NCBI RefSeq assembly: GCF_016742955.1
Contig: NZ_JABBYC010000003.1
Span: 122,997 to 186,996, forward strand
Origin: Myceligenerans indicum
GTDB taxonomy: Bacteria > Actinomycetota > Actinomycetes > Actinomycetales > Cellulomonadaceae
Reading direction: 5' to 3'
Length of the DNA: 64,000 bases
Below, in pieces: positions 34,620 through 43,001 of this stretch. Under the pieces are notes generated by a model that was not told the origin of the DNA, made no database searches, and was given only the letters and a program-made list of their open reading frames with translations. Within the stretch, counting starts at the first letter, position 1. Each line of letters opens with the position of its first letter. A program made the translations under genes and the position numbers.

Positions 34620-34862
34620 ATGAACACGCTCACGCAGAAGGTCGTCGCCGCCCAGGTGGCGCTGAGGACCCACGCCGACCGCATCGCCCGTCGCACGCAC
34701 GACGACGAGACCGGTCAGGGCACCGTCGAGTACGTCGGAGCGATCCTGCTGGTCGTCGCCATCGTCGGTGTCGTGGTCGCCGCGAGCGGCGACGTCGGCA
34801 AGGCCATCGTCACCCAGCTGACCAACGCCGTGAACGACATCGGCGGCGGCGGCGAGGGCTGA
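34620..34862 (+). CDS. Flp-type pilin
   Basis: An 80-residue small pilin. A basic leader ends at Gly32, followed by QGTVEYVGAIL with Glu at +5, the class III prepilin pattern. A hydrophobic helix (about 38-56) and a short tail rich in Gly follow. GTGGAGG lies four bases before the ATG. This is the best candidate for the major Tad pilus subunit in the window. The prepilin peptidase needed to process it is not encoded here and must lie elsewhere. Confidence 0.85.
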   Translation: MNTLTQKVVAAQVALRTHADRIARRTHDDETGQGTVEYVGAILLVVAIVGVVVAASGDVGKAIVTQLTNAVNDIGGGGEG

Positions 34863-34889
34863 CACACCCGAGCACGATGGAGGAAGCTG

Positions 34890-36452
34890 ATGCGTCGGAC
34901 CGCACTCACCCTGCTCACGGTCACCCTGGTGGGCCTGTCGGCAGGATGCGGGCTTCTCGGGGACCGAGATCCCGTTTCCGGCGACGGTTCGCCGTCCGGC
35001 GTATCCGTCCCCACGACCCCGTCCGAGGGCACCGGGCCCTCGGACGGGGTCGTTCCCGTGACCACGCTGGACGCGCCCTGGGTCCGCGGAACGCGGGTCC
35101 GCATCGGCCTGTACCCGATCGAGACCGACGGTGACCTGGCCGTCCTGCGGTACGACGTCACGGCGACGTCCGACGACGCGGAGCACACCCCGCTGTGGTC
35201 GACGCTCGCCCTGAGTCTCGGCGGCCTCGGCGAGACCGCCACCGACGGCCGCGGAGTCCGCCTCTTCGACACCGGCGCCGGGCTCGTGTACCCGGTCGGC
35301 GAGAACGACGACGGCCCCGCGACCACGATCGAGCGCGTCCATGACGACGCCGACGAACCCGGTGTGCTGCGCGGCCGGGCCACCACCGTCTTCGCCGCCC
35401 CGGAGGGCAGCACCGTGGATGTCCTGGTCCCCCGGTTCGGCGCCGCGCTCGGCGTGCCCGTCGTCGAGGACGAGGGAGGCCTCGACGACGCCGTCTCGCT
35501 GGTGGGCGGCACGCCGGAGACGGAGAGCCGGAAGATCCGCGCGTTCACCCATTCCTACGACGACGAGTCCGTGACCTCGGCCGAGGACGACCAGGTGACC
35601 GTCACCCTGGCGTCCGACGTCCTGTTCGCCTCCGACCGCCACACGCTGTCGAAGAAGGCACGGGCGGTCGTCGACCGCGCGGCGCGGGACATCCAGGAGC
35701 AGGCCGACTCCGGCGAGGTGCACGTCGTCGGCCACACCGACGACGTCGACTCGGACTCGTACAACCAGACGCTGTCGGAACGGCGCGCCGCGTCGGTCGC
35801 CGACCGCCTGCGGACCGCGCTCGGATCCGGCTACACCGTCTCCGAGGAGGGCCGCGGCGAGTCCGAGCCGATCGCCGAGGGGACGAGTGCGGCGGCGCGG
35901 GCCGCGAACCGTCGCGTCGAGATCGAGTTCCGGGGCCGTCTCGTCGTCCAGGACGACGACAGCGGCGAAGACCTCCCGGGGACCGACGCCCCCACCGTCG
36001 CGAACGGACCCGTGGACATCACCACGAGCGGCGGCGACTACACCGTCGAGGTCACCTCGATGGTGCGCCGGCCCGGAGCGGTCGTCGGCACGCTGACCGC
36101 GGAGCGGACCGCCGGCGACTCGGTCGACCCGGCCTGGTTCCTCCCGTCCTATCTCAAGCTCGTCGGCGACCGCAGCTTCGGCACCCTCGCGGAGGCCGCC
36201 GGCCCGCACAACCTCGCGCTGCTGGGGCCCACGGAACGGGTCCTCCCCTACGACTACAAGTCGTACAAGACCCCGACCGGCTTCCAGCTGCGGCGGCTGC
36301 TGGGCGACGAGGAGGTCACCACTATCGGCACGGGCGACACCACGACGATCGCCGTCGTCTGGCCCGACACCGGGCAGGACACCGTCACGGTCGACGCACC
36401 GGACCGGTTCCGGATCACCGGCGTCCCCGTGACCGGCGGAACAGGAGACTGA
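34890..36452 (+). CDS. OmpA-domain lipoprotein of the pilus locus
   Basis: A 520-residue lipoprotein. The signal peptide ends in the lipobox LSAGC, giving lipidated Cys20. After a Ser/Thr/Gly/Pro-rich linker comes a beta-rich domain (60-215). An OmpA/MotB-like peptidoglycan-binding domain follows (about 235-345) with VLFASDRHTL, VVGHTDDV, YNQTLSERRA and NRRVEIEF, and then a second beta-rich domain to the end. The OmpA domain would bind peptidoglycan and anchor the pilus machine to the wall from the outer face of the membrane (inference). The ATG lies six bases after GGAGG, 27 bp past the pilin gene. Confidence 0.88.
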   Translation: MRRTALTLLTVTLVGLSAGCGLLGDRDPVSGDGSPSGVSVPTTPSEGTGPSDGVVPVTTLDAPWVRGTRVRIGLYPIETDGDLAVLRYDVTATSDDAEHTPLWSTLALSLGGLGETATDGRGVRLFDTGAGLVYPVGENDDGPATTIERVHDDADEPGVLRGRATTVFAAPEGSTVDVLVPRFGAALGVPVVEDEGGLDDAVSLVGGTPETESRKIRAFTHSYDDESVTSAEDDQVTVTLASDVLFASDRHTLSKKARAVVDRAARDIQEQADSGEVHVVGHTDDVDSDSYNQTLSERRAASVADRLRTALGSGYTVSEEGRGESEPIAEGTSAAARAANRRVEIEFRGRLVVQDDDSGEDLPGTDAPTVANGPVDITTSGGDYTVEVTSMVRRPGAVVGTLTAERTAGDSVDPAWFLPSYLKLVGDRSFGTLAEAAGPHNLALLGPTERVLPYDYKSYKTPTGFQLRRLLGDEEVTTIGTGDTTTIAVVWPDTGQDTVTVDAPDRFRITGVPVTGGTGD

Positions 36453-36453
36453 C

Positions 36454-37179
36454 ATGAGGCTCGGGCACCGGCGCCGCGTGAGGACCGTCGCCGCGCGGGA
36501 ACGGCACGACCGCGAACGCGGCTCGCTCCACGTCCTGACCATCCCGGCCGCGCTCGCCTTCGTGACCGGTGCGGTACTGGTCATCACGATGATCGGGTCC
36601 GCCACGGACGACCGCCGCGAGACCGGCACGGCCGCGGACGCCGCCGCGCTCGCCGCGGCCCAGGAGTGGGACGACCACCTGGGCGTCCTGAGCGGGCTGC
36701 ACCTCGGGGCGCCGGACGCGGCGGAGTTCTGGGGCATCCTCGACGCGCCGCCGCTCACCGCCGGTGTGCGGGAGGAGATGTACCAGGCGGCCCAGGAGTA
36801 CGCCGAGCGCAACGGCGCCGAGCTGACCGCCCTCCGCGTCGACGCGGCCCGCCTGCGGGTGACCGCCGAGGTGCGGCACGAGGACGAGGTCCCCGTCGCG
36901 GAGGTGCGCTCGGAGGCGTCCGCCACGGCTCGGATCAGGCTGAGCGGCGGCCTGTGCGTGAGCGACGACGGCCTGGGCTGGCGGATCGACGGCGACTGCG
37001 TGACCGGTCCGGAGGGCCTGCCCGGCCTGGCGGACCTCCTCGACGAGCTCGCCGACGACCCGCCTCCCGGCGACGGCGACGGCGAGGACGAGGACGAGGA
37101 CGACGGCGATACCGAGGAGGACGACTGGACGCCACCCGAGGTGTCCGCCTTCCGCAGCGCCGTCGTGCTGTCCGACTGA
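36454..37179 (+). CDS. TadG-like pilus-associated membrane protein
   Basis: A 241-residue protein with a TadE/TadG-type N-terminus: ERGSLHVLTIPAALAF, then one helix (about 27-49), then GTAADAAALAAAQEWDD, as in actinobacterial proteins encoded beside tad genes. The outside domain contains two cysteines (GLCVSDDG, GDCVTGP), and the tail is an Asp/Glu-rich stretch (about 205-225). It begins one base after the OmpA lipoprotein stop and is the last gene of the operon, before a strong convergent terminator. Confidence 0.82.
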   Translation: MRLGHRRRVRTVAARERHDRERGSLHVLTIPAALAFVTGAVLVITMIGSATDDRRETGTAADAAALAAAQEWDDHLGVLSGLHLGAPDAAEFWGILDAPPLTAGVREEMYQAAQEYAERNGAELTALRVDAARLRVTAEVRHEDEVPVAEVRSEASATARIRLSGGLCVSDDGLGWRIDGDCVTGPEGLPGLADLLDELADDPPPGDGDGEDEDEDDGDTEEDDWTPPEVSAFRSAVVLSD

Positions 37180-37217
37180 GACCGGGCGTGCGCACCGCGC
37201 CGGGGCCCCCAAGAGCT

Positions 37218-37257
37218 GGGTGGCCGGAGGGTTGATGAGGGTCCCTTCCGGCCACCC
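37218..37257. terminator. Bidirectional terminator between pilus operon and DUF418 gene
   Basis: GGGTGGCCGGA at 37218 pairs with TCCGGCCACCC ending at 37257, an 11-bp stem around an 18-base loop. It sits between converging genes that end at 37179 (plus) and 37265 (minus), so it can serve both directions. Confidence 0.75.
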
Positions 37258-37264
37258 TTCGACG

Positions 37265-38542
37265 TCAGCGGCGGATCGCGCCGCGGTAGGTAAGCCTGCG
37301 CAGCAGCACCTCCGCGGGCCCGGGCAGACCCCTGTTCTCCTGCCACACCGCGAACAGGACGGTCACGCCCCACACGGCGGTCGCGTAGAGGAACATCGTG
37401 CCCGAGGACAGGTGCTGTCCCAGCCCGAGCCCCCAGGCGGCGAGGACCGGCGCGCACAGGACGGACTGCGCCAGGTAGCAGGTCAGTGACCGCCTGCCCA
37501 CCGCCTGGATCGCCCCGGCCACGAGCCCGTCGACGGCGAGCAGACCGGCGCCCGGGATGCCGGCCGCGGGCACGCGCGACCGCCGTCGGGCCACGACGTG
37601 CCCGGCCAGGCCCCAGAGCGCCACGTAGCCGAGCCCACCGAAGAATCCCGTGAGCAGTTGCACCAGGAGGAAGAATCCCTCGGCGCGCGCGGGAACCCCG
37701 AGCACGCCGAGGTGGTCCAGGGCGTTCGGCAGGGCCCCGAGCCAGCCGATCGGAACACCGATCGCCGCGACCCGCCTCAGCAGGGGGAGGTGGGCTCCTG
37801 GGTTCTCCAGGATGCGGCGGCGGCCCGCCCAGAGAGCGAGCAGGATCATCATCGGAACCACCAGGTCCGCGACGCCCTGGCCGAGAGTGCCGTAGACCCA
37901 CTGGCCGAGCCGCACGGGAACGGACGCGAGGTAGGAGTCCAGGCTGATCGACGGGTCCACGGAGGTGGACGGGCCGGCCGCCTGCGCCGCCTCGGCGGAC
38001 GAGAGCCGCGCCGCGAAGGAGGAGCCGACGACGCTGATCGCGGTCCCGATCACGAGCAGGCCGAGGAGTCCACCGGCCCACCCGAGGAGCGTGGCGTCCC
38101 GGCGGCGGAGGAAGATCCAGACCAGCAGCAGCCCTGCCAGTCCGTACGCGCCCAGGACGTCGCCCATCCAGAGCGTCGCGGCGTGCACGAACCCGAGGAC
38201 CAGGAGCCAGAGGTTACGTACCTGGAGCAGCCCCGCCGCGTCCCTCTCACCGGCACCGGAGGCGACCTGCCGCGTGTACAGCTGCACCATCCCGTAGCCG
38301 AACATGAAGGCGAACAGCGGATAGGCCCGCATGTCGACGGTCATGATCACGAGGGCGTCCGTCGCCTTGTCGATCCAGGAGCCGTCGACGGGATGGCCGT
38401 TGCCCGGCGCATGGTCGCGGCCCCACAGGTACCACACGGTGTTCGCGACGGCGATCAGCAGCAGCATGCCGCCGCGGGCGAGGTCCGGCGCGGGAGACCG
38501 CTCGAAGGCTCGGACAGGACCCCGGGGCGGTGTTGTCGGCAC
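37265..38542 (-). CDS. DUF418 (YeiB-like) multi-spanning membrane protein
   Basis: A 425-residue membrane protein with about ten helices. The beginning, PDLARGGMLLLIAVAN, and the C-terminal region with GRRSLTCYLAQSVLC are the two hallmarks of the DUF418/YeiB family, which is related to acyltransferase-3 proteins but has no proven substrate. FMFGYGMVQLYTRQ in the first third also fits. The start is GTG at 38542, only six bases after a TAGGTT -10 box and without a ribosome site, so the mRNA is probably leaderless. It is divergent from the pilin-headed gene and does not belong to the pilus operon. Confidence 0.85.
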   Translation of the reverse strand: MPTTPPRGPVRAFERSPAPDLARGGMLLLIAVANTVWYLWGRDHAPGNGHPVDGSWIDKATDALVIMTVDMRAYPLFAFMFGYGMVQLYTRQVASGAGERDAAGLLQVRNLWLLVLGFVHAATLWMGDVLGAYGLAGLLLVWIFLRRRDATLLGWAGGLLGLLVIGTAISVVGSSFAARLSSAEAAQAAGPSTSVDPSISLDSYLASVPVRLGQWVYGTLGQGVADLVVPMMILLALWAGRRRILENPGAHLPLLRRVAAIGVPIGWLGALPNALDHLGVLGVPARAEGFFLLVQLLTGFFGGLGYVALWGLAGHVVARRRSRVPAAGIPGAGLLAVDGLVAGAIQAVGRRSLTCYLAQSVLCAPVLAAWGLGLGQHLSSGTMFLYATAVWGVTVLFAVWQENRGLPGPAEVLLRRLTYRGAIRR

Positions 38543-38548
38543 CGGTCC

Positions 38549-38554
38549 AACCTA
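38549..38554 (-). promoter_or_regulatory. -10 box of leaderless DUF418 transcript
   Basis: TAGGTT on the minus strand (TANNNT pattern) ends six bases before the GTG start codon. With the usual 6-7 base distance, transcription would begin at the start codon itself. Confidence 0.55.
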
Positions 38555-38609
38555 GGATCCTGCCGGGCCTGCGACGACGGCCCCGCGACCCAGGCGCGGT
38601 GGGTGCGTG

Positions 38610-38636
38610 GGCCCAGTGGGTTTGAGCCACTGGGCC
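38610..38636. repeat. 10-bp inverted repeat in divergent intergenic region
   Basis: GGCCCAGTGG and CCACTGGGCC flank a 7-base loop (GTTTGAG). It lies between the divergent DUF418 gene and the pilin-headed gene, 38 bp before the latter's start. A terminator is not expected there, so an operator or an RNA structure in the 5' leader of the plus-strand gene is more likely. A second use as a genome-wide dispersed repeat cannot be excluded. Confidence 0.6.
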
Positions 38637-38673
38637 GTCGTGACCTGCGAGAAGAGTCCGTACGTTGGGCCAC

Positions 38674-41193
38674 GTGACCACCTCGGACAATGCCCCCGCG
38701 AGCCGGCGTCCCCGGTCCGGCCGTCGCCTGCGGACCGGCGTGCCTCCTCGCGGCCGCGGAGCACACGAGAGCATCACCGGCACCCGGGCCGGCCTGCGTG
38801 ACGAGGCCGGCCAGGCGCTGCCCGAGTACGTGGGCGTGATCGGCCTGACCCTGCTGATCGTGGCGATCGTTTTCGCCGCCGCGACGCCGGTCGGGGCGAG
38901 CGTGGCCGAGCAGCTGATCTGCGCGGTGTCCCCGATCATCAAGGAAGAGGGCGTCACGTACTGCGCCACGGGCGGCGGAGAGAACGGCCCGGGCGGCGGA
39001 GAGGACGGCCCCGGCGACGGCTACCGGCCCCCGGAAGGGGACTGCGAGGAGGACGTCACCTTCGACACGGTGGACACCAGCAGCAGCGAGTGGGACACGT
39101 CGGTGGTGCAGATCGGGTGCGAGTGGTACCCGGTGCCCACGATCTGCTTCTCCGCGAACATGCCGGACGGCTTCCTGGACCGGGAGGACGGCGAACGGGT
39201 CTACCGCGCCGACGAGATCGGGGACTTCGTCGACTGCGTGACCGACGGCCGCGGCGGACCCAGCGACGACCCGAACGACGAGGACTGCGTGAACGCGGTA
39301 CCCACCAGCGGCGAGATCGATCCGGACGCGCCACCGCGGGTGCAGGTGGGCTGCCGCGAACTGCCCGTGCCCAAGGGGTGCGAGCAGGAGTGGGAGGACT
39401 ACGAGAACGCCTCCGAGGGCAAGGAGCGCGCCGGGGCCTCCGGGCACCTGGCCAACTGCATCAGCGACGCCTACGACTCGATGGAGCCCCCGTGCGTGGT
39501 CGAGTCCACCGGGCACGTCGAGTCCAACAAGGTCTCGTTCCTGTTCTTCCGCTGGGGCAACAGCAACGGGACCCTGATCGAGAAGCTCGGTGACGGGCGC
39601 ATCCGCGTGCACATCCTCAAGGGCGTCGAGCAGGGCGCCGGGGTCAGCGGCGACGGCGTGGGCGGCTCCCCCGTCAGCTTCGACATCGCGGGCATCACGG
39701 GCTACGAGTCCGACAAGACCTACGAGTTCGCCGACATGGACAAGGCCCAGGAGTGGATCGACTGGTACAAGAAGTACAACGAGGTCAACGGGAAGCAGAA
39801 GAGCTGTTCGGGAGCCAGGATCCAGTGGTCCGGGAGCTGCGGCGAGAACCCGTATCTCGAGGAGGCCGAGGACCTGCGGGACGAGGAACCCGAGCACCAC
39901 GAGCTCGCCGAGGCCGAGAGCGACGTGAAGAAGGTCAAGTTCAAGGGCGGACTGAGCCTGTCGGGCGAGGCCGGGAAGTTCGGCCTCAAGGGCAGCGTCG
40001 AGGGGGGCTACGAGGGCGAGGTGCAGGTCGAGGAACGGCTGTGGTCCGACGGCAGCCAGACGGCCACCTACACCTCCTCCGACATCGGCGGATTCCTCAT
40101 CGGCGCGAAGCTCGGGGGCAAGCAGCCCTTCACCAAGAAGGGCGACAAGACCACCAGCAGCGGCGGAGCCGGCGCGGGCGGGAAGGTCGGCAGGGAGTGG
40201 AAGGGCACCACGAGCACGACCGTGGCATGGAACAAGGACGGCGAGCTGTCCAAGCTGATCATCACCATGGACGAGCAGGTCATGCAGACCCTCTACAACG
40301 CCGGTGTGGACGTCGACGTGGCGCTGCCGTACGGCTTCTCGGTGGGTGGTGGCTGGAACAGGTCCGAGGAGGAGGGCACGATCTCCACGCGGCAGCTCAT
40401 CATCGACTTCAACCAGTATCCCGAGCTGCGGGACACGCTCGGTCCGGAGATCGACGAGGTCTTCCCTCGTGACGAGGACGGCCGGCTGATCAAGGACGAC
40501 GTCGAGATCGACGGCAACGACTCCGACGGCGGGACGTTCTACGAGGCCGCCGAGGACTACGCCAACGTGCGCGAGCTGGAGTACGACGCCGACAAGGTCA
40601 CCGAGACCGGGAACGCCGGACTGTCCTGGGAGGGCCTGGACCTGTTCAGCGTCGAGTGGACCACCGTCGACGAGGAGCGCACGCTGTCGGAGTCCTCGTT
40701 CGAGGTCACCGACGTGAACGGCGACAAGCAGACTGCCTCGCCCGCACCGCGCTGCAAGGACGAGGACTTCGAGCAGCCCGACGACTACTACACCGACGAC
40801 TTCTCCGACCCGCCCACGAAGAACCTGGACTCCCGGCACGACCTCGGCGAGGACTACGCCGACAACAAGCACCCGATGTACACCGAGGGCACCTACCCCG
40901 GTACCGACTACGACGGCGACATCCCGGGCGACCGGGCCGAGCGGGTCCACTCGCTGCTGGACGAGTACTCCAAGGCGTTCCCGGACAAGAACATCCTCGT
41001 GGTCAAGGACTTCGAGAACTTCACGTTCAGCAAGACCGAGGGCCTCGTGCACCTGGCGACCGTGGACGGCATGGACGTCATCGCGCTCGACGAGGGGACC
41101 GTGGTGAACAACGGCGACGGCGGCTGGATCAACTGGGGCTTCACCGGCAGCTACGACTACGACAGCGACGAGAAGACCGTGACGTTCACCTAG
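38674..41193 (+). CDS. Pilin-headed 839-residue exported protein of unknown function
   Basis: The N-terminus carries a class III prepilin signal: a long basic leader, then DEAGQALPEYVGVIG with cleavage expected after Gly46 and Glu at +5, and a hydrophobic helix (52-71). This is the same pattern as the 80-residue pilin at 34620. Instead of a short tail there are about 765 more residues outside: a Gly/Pro/Asp linker, a domain with about ten cysteines (85-280), a region with YEFADMDKAQEWIDWYKK, a Gly-rich beta region (LSLSGEAGKFGLKGSVEGGYEGEV), and a final domain (FPDKNILVVKDFENFTFS). The start chosen is GTG at 38674; an in-frame TTG lies three codons upstream. No enzymatic motif was recognised. 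It may be a pilus-tip or Tad-exported surface protein. Confidence 0.8.
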   Translation: MTTSDNAPASRRPRSGRRLRTGVPPRGRGAHESITGTRAGLRDEAGQALPEYVGVIGLTLLIVAIVFAAATPVGASVAEQLICAVSPIIKEEGVTYCATGGGENGPGGGEDGPGDGYRPPEGDCEEDVTFDTVDTSSSEWDTSVVQIGCEWYPVPTICFSANMPDGFLDREDGERVYRADEIGDFVDCVTDGRGGPSDDPNDEDCVNAVPTSGEIDPDAPPRVQVGCRELPVPKGCEQEWEDYENASEGKERAGASGHLANCISDAYDSMEPPCVVESTGHVESNKVSFLFFRWGNSNGTLIEKLGDGRIRVHILKGVEQGAGVSGDGVGGSPVSFDIAGITGYESDKTYEFADMDKAQEWIDWYKKYNEVNGKQKSCSGARIQWSGSCGENPYLEEAEDLRDEEPEHHELAEAESDVKKVKFKGGLSLSGEAGKFGLKGSVEGGYEGEVQVEERLWSDGSQTATYTSSDIGGFLIGAKLGGKQPFTKKGDKTTSSGGAGAGGKVGREWKGTTSTTVAWNKDGELSKLIITMDEQVMQTLYNAGVDVDVALPYGFSVGGGWNRSEEEGTISTRQLIIDFNQYPELRDTLGPEIDEVFPRDEDGRLIKDDVEIDGNDSDGGTFYEAAEDYANVRELEYDADKVTETGNAGLSWEGLDLFSVEWTTVDEERTLSESSFEVTDVNGDKQTASPAPRCKDEDFEQPDDYYTDDFSDPPTKNLDSRHDLGEDYADNKHPMYTEGTYPGTDYDGDIPGDRAERVHSLLDEYSKAFPDKNILVVKDFENFTFSKTEGLVHLATVDGMDVIALDEGTVVNNGDGGWINWGFTGSYDYDSDEKTVTFT

Positions 41194-41233
41194 AGCCGGC
41201 CCGGACCACCACCGACGCGACGGGCCCGGACCC

Positions 41234-41258
41234 GTGGCCCCGCGTGCGGGGGGGCCAC
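41234..41258. terminator. Convergent terminator after the pilin-headed gene
   Basis: GTGGCCCC and GGGGCCAC form an 8-bp stem around a 9-base loop, 40 bp past the plus-strand stop and six bases past the minus-strand DUF1304 stop. Both converging genes can use it. Confidence 0.65.
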
Positions 41259-41263
41259 CACGG

Positions 41264-41653
41264 TCACACCACGAGCCCCACGGCGAGCGCGATCACGCCG
41301 AGCAGCGGGAGCGCGCCCTGCTTCGCCGCGGCGGAGGCCATCGACGGGTTCGAGAGCACCAGCACCAGCGCGGCGGCCACCATCGACCCGGCGCCGACGA
41401 ACACGAGGGTTGCGCCCACCGCCGTGGTTCCCGCGGCCACCAGCACGATCCCGAGCACGATCTCGACCGCCAGGAACAGGTTGTAGAAGCCCTGGTTGAA
41501 GGCCAGCGGCTGGGTCAGGCGTGCCTCCTCGTCGGAGGCGATACCGAAGGTCGCGCGCGCCCGGCGGCTCCGCCAGGCGACCGACTCCAGGTAGAAGATG
41601 TAGACGTGGACGAGGGCCGCGAGACCAGCGAGGACGAGCCCGGTGATGATCAT
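41264..41653 (-). CDS. DUF1304 family small membrane protein
   Basis: A 129-residue protein with four predicted membrane helices. It shows the family pattern: an early HVYIFYLESVAW, then FNQGFYNLFLAVEIVLG, then a helix containing VFVGAGSMVAAALVLV, and a C-terminal helix after SMASAAAKQGALPLLG. The function of DUF1304 is unknown. It lies downstream of the polyprenyl synthase in the same direction but probably has its own promoter: TAGTGT ends six bases before the ATG, and there is no ribosome site, so the transcript is likely leaderless. Confidence 0.88.
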   Translation of the reverse strand: MIITGLVLAGLAALVHVYIFYLESVAWRSRRARATFGIASDEEARLTQPLAFNQGFYNLFLAVEIVLGIVLVAAGTTAVGATLVFVGAGSMVAAALVLVLSNPSMASAAAKQGALPLLGVIALAVGLVV

Positions 41654-41659
41654 GGCCCG

Positions 41660-41665
41660 ACACTA
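41660..41665 (-). promoter_or_regulatory. -10 box of leaderless DUF1304 transcript
   Basis: TAGTGT on the minus strand ends six bases before the DUF1304 ATG, inside the 23-bp gap after the polyprenyl synthase stop. The distance fits initiation at the start codon. Confidence 0.5.
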
Positions 41666-41676
41666 GCCGACCACCG

Positions 41677-42822
41677 CTAGACCGTACGGTTGGCCACCGC
41701 CGCGGCGAACTGGGTCAGCGCGTCCTTGACCGGGCCCTCCGGCAGCGGCGCCAGGAGGTCCGCCGCCTCCTGCGCCCAGGCGCGTGCCAGGTCGCGCGTC
41801 TCGGTCAGGACCTCGTGCTCGCGCAGCCTCCGCACGACGTCGGCCAGCGCCTCGTCGGAGGACAGGTCGCCCTCGAGATCGGCCAGGAGCTTCGCGTCCC
41901 GGGCCGATGACGCGGCGGCGCCGTCCGGCGTCGCGGACGCAGACGCCCCGGCACCTGACGCCGGCAGGCCGGCCGCGTCCGGTGAACCGTCACCGCTGAT
42001 CACGCGCTTGCGCAGCAGCAGGGCCGGCATCGTCGGCACGTGCTCACGCAGGTCGGTGCCGGGCGTCTTGCCGGAGACGGAGCCGTCCGAGGCGATGTCG
42101 AGCACGTCGTCGGCGAGCTGGAAGGCGACGCCGACCTTCTCACCGTAGGCGGCCACGGCCTCGACCTGGTCCGCGGGTGCACCCCCGAACATCGCGCCGA
42201 GCCGGGCCGACGTCGCCAGCAGGCTCGCGGTCTTGTCGCTCAGCACCTGCAGGTAGTGCGTCACCGCGTCCTCGCCCGTGTCCGGTCCCGTGGTCTCGTG
42301 AAGCTGACCGAGGCACATGCGCTCGAACGTCTTGGACTGGATGATCACCGCCTCGGGCCCGAGTTCGGCGACCCGCTGCGACGCGCGGGCGAACAGCATG
42401 TCGCCCACGAGGATCGCCACCGAGTTGCCCCACACCGAGTGCACCGACGGCGCCCCGCGCCGCAACGGCGCCGAGTCCATGACGTCGTCGTGGTACAGCG
42501 ACGCGACCTGCGTCAGCTCGACGACGACGGCCGCGTCGACCAGCTCCGCGCGTGTGCCGTCGCCGAGCTCCCCGCACAGCAGCGTGAGCAGCGGCCGGAA
42601 CCTCTTGCCGCCCGCGTCGACGAGATGCCGGGAGACGTCGTCGGCCAGCGCGTCGGCCTGGGCGACCGCGTCCTCGAGGGCCTGGTCCACCTCCGTCAGC
42701 CGGTCCGCGAGCCGGCCTGCCAGTTCGGTGTCCTGCACGGGGAAGCCCAGCGCCACTGCGGCCGCGGCGGGGTCGGTCAGGGCCGCCGCCGCGGCGTCGG
42801 TCTCGTGAGGTGCAGAAGTCAC
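41677..42822 (-). CDS. Long-chain polyprenyl diphosphate synthase (menaquinone tail)
   Basis: A 381-residue trans-polyprenyl synthase. The first Asp-rich motif is LYHDDVMD (112-116) followed by the RRG loop, and the second is FQLADDVLD (238-242); GGKRFRPLL matches the diphosphate-binding start of the family. It condenses isopentenyl diphosphate onto an allylic primer to make the long tail of menaquinone. Compared with typical members of about 330 residues it carries an Ala/Ser/Gly-rich insertion at about 277-320. The start is GTG at 42822, overlapping the stop of a 60-codon frame as GTGA, which ties it to the nuo operon. Chain length cannot be read with certainty. Confidence 0.92.
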   Translation of the reverse strand: MTSAPHETDAAAAALTDPAAAAVALGFPVQDTELAGRLADRLTEVDQALEDAVAQADALADDVSRHLVDAGGKRFRPLLTLLCGELGDGTRAELVDAAVVVELTQVASLYHDDVMDSAPLRRGAPSVHSVWGNSVAILVGDMLFARASQRVAELGPEAVIIQSKTFERMCLGQLHETTGPDTGEDAVTHYLQVLSDKTASLLATSARLGAMFGGAPADQVEAVAAYGEKVGVAFQLADDVLDIASDGSVSGKTPGTDLREHVPTMPALLLRKRVISGDGSPDAAGLPASGAGASASATPDGAAASSARDAKLLADLEGDLSSDEALADVVRRLREHEVLTETRDLARAWAQEAADLLAPLPEGPVKDALTQFAAAVANRTV

Positions 42823-43001
42823 GGGACGAACTTACTTCGTACGGGCCCGGTTCGGTGAACCATGCCGGTCCGCGAGTGCAGTGGAGTCGCCCACACGCCG
42901 GCCGTCTCCCGACACGCGGCGACCACGCGCTCGCGCTCGATGGGAACGCACCCGTCGAGCACCAGGGCGTGGCCGCGCGGCTGGTACCGATGACTGGTCA
43001 T
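42819..43001 (-). CDS. Possible small ORF (60 aa) between nuoN and polyprenyl synthase
   Basis: An ATG at 43001 overlaps the nuoN stop as ATGA, and the TGA at 42821-42819 overlaps the GTG start of the polyprenyl synthase as GTGA. The frame fills the gap exactly and encodes MTSHRYQPRGHALVLDGCVP... ending RSKFVP. Third-position GC is high in the first two thirds and lower near the end. No family or domain is recognised, and no ribosome site is required if translation is coupled. The exact double fit is the main argument; the sequence may also serve only to carry ribosomes through the gap. Confidence 0.4.
   Translation of the reverse strand: MTSHRYQPRGHALVLDGCVPIERERVVAACRETAGVWATPLHSRTGMVHRTGPVRSKFVP

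Noticed and set aside
34377..38081. Long minus-strand open frame of 1,234 codons opposite the pilus genes
   Set aside because: It is a high-GC shadow of the plus-strand genes: composition is Arg/Pro/Ser noise, there is no ribosome site or domain, and it spans several real genes and a terminator.
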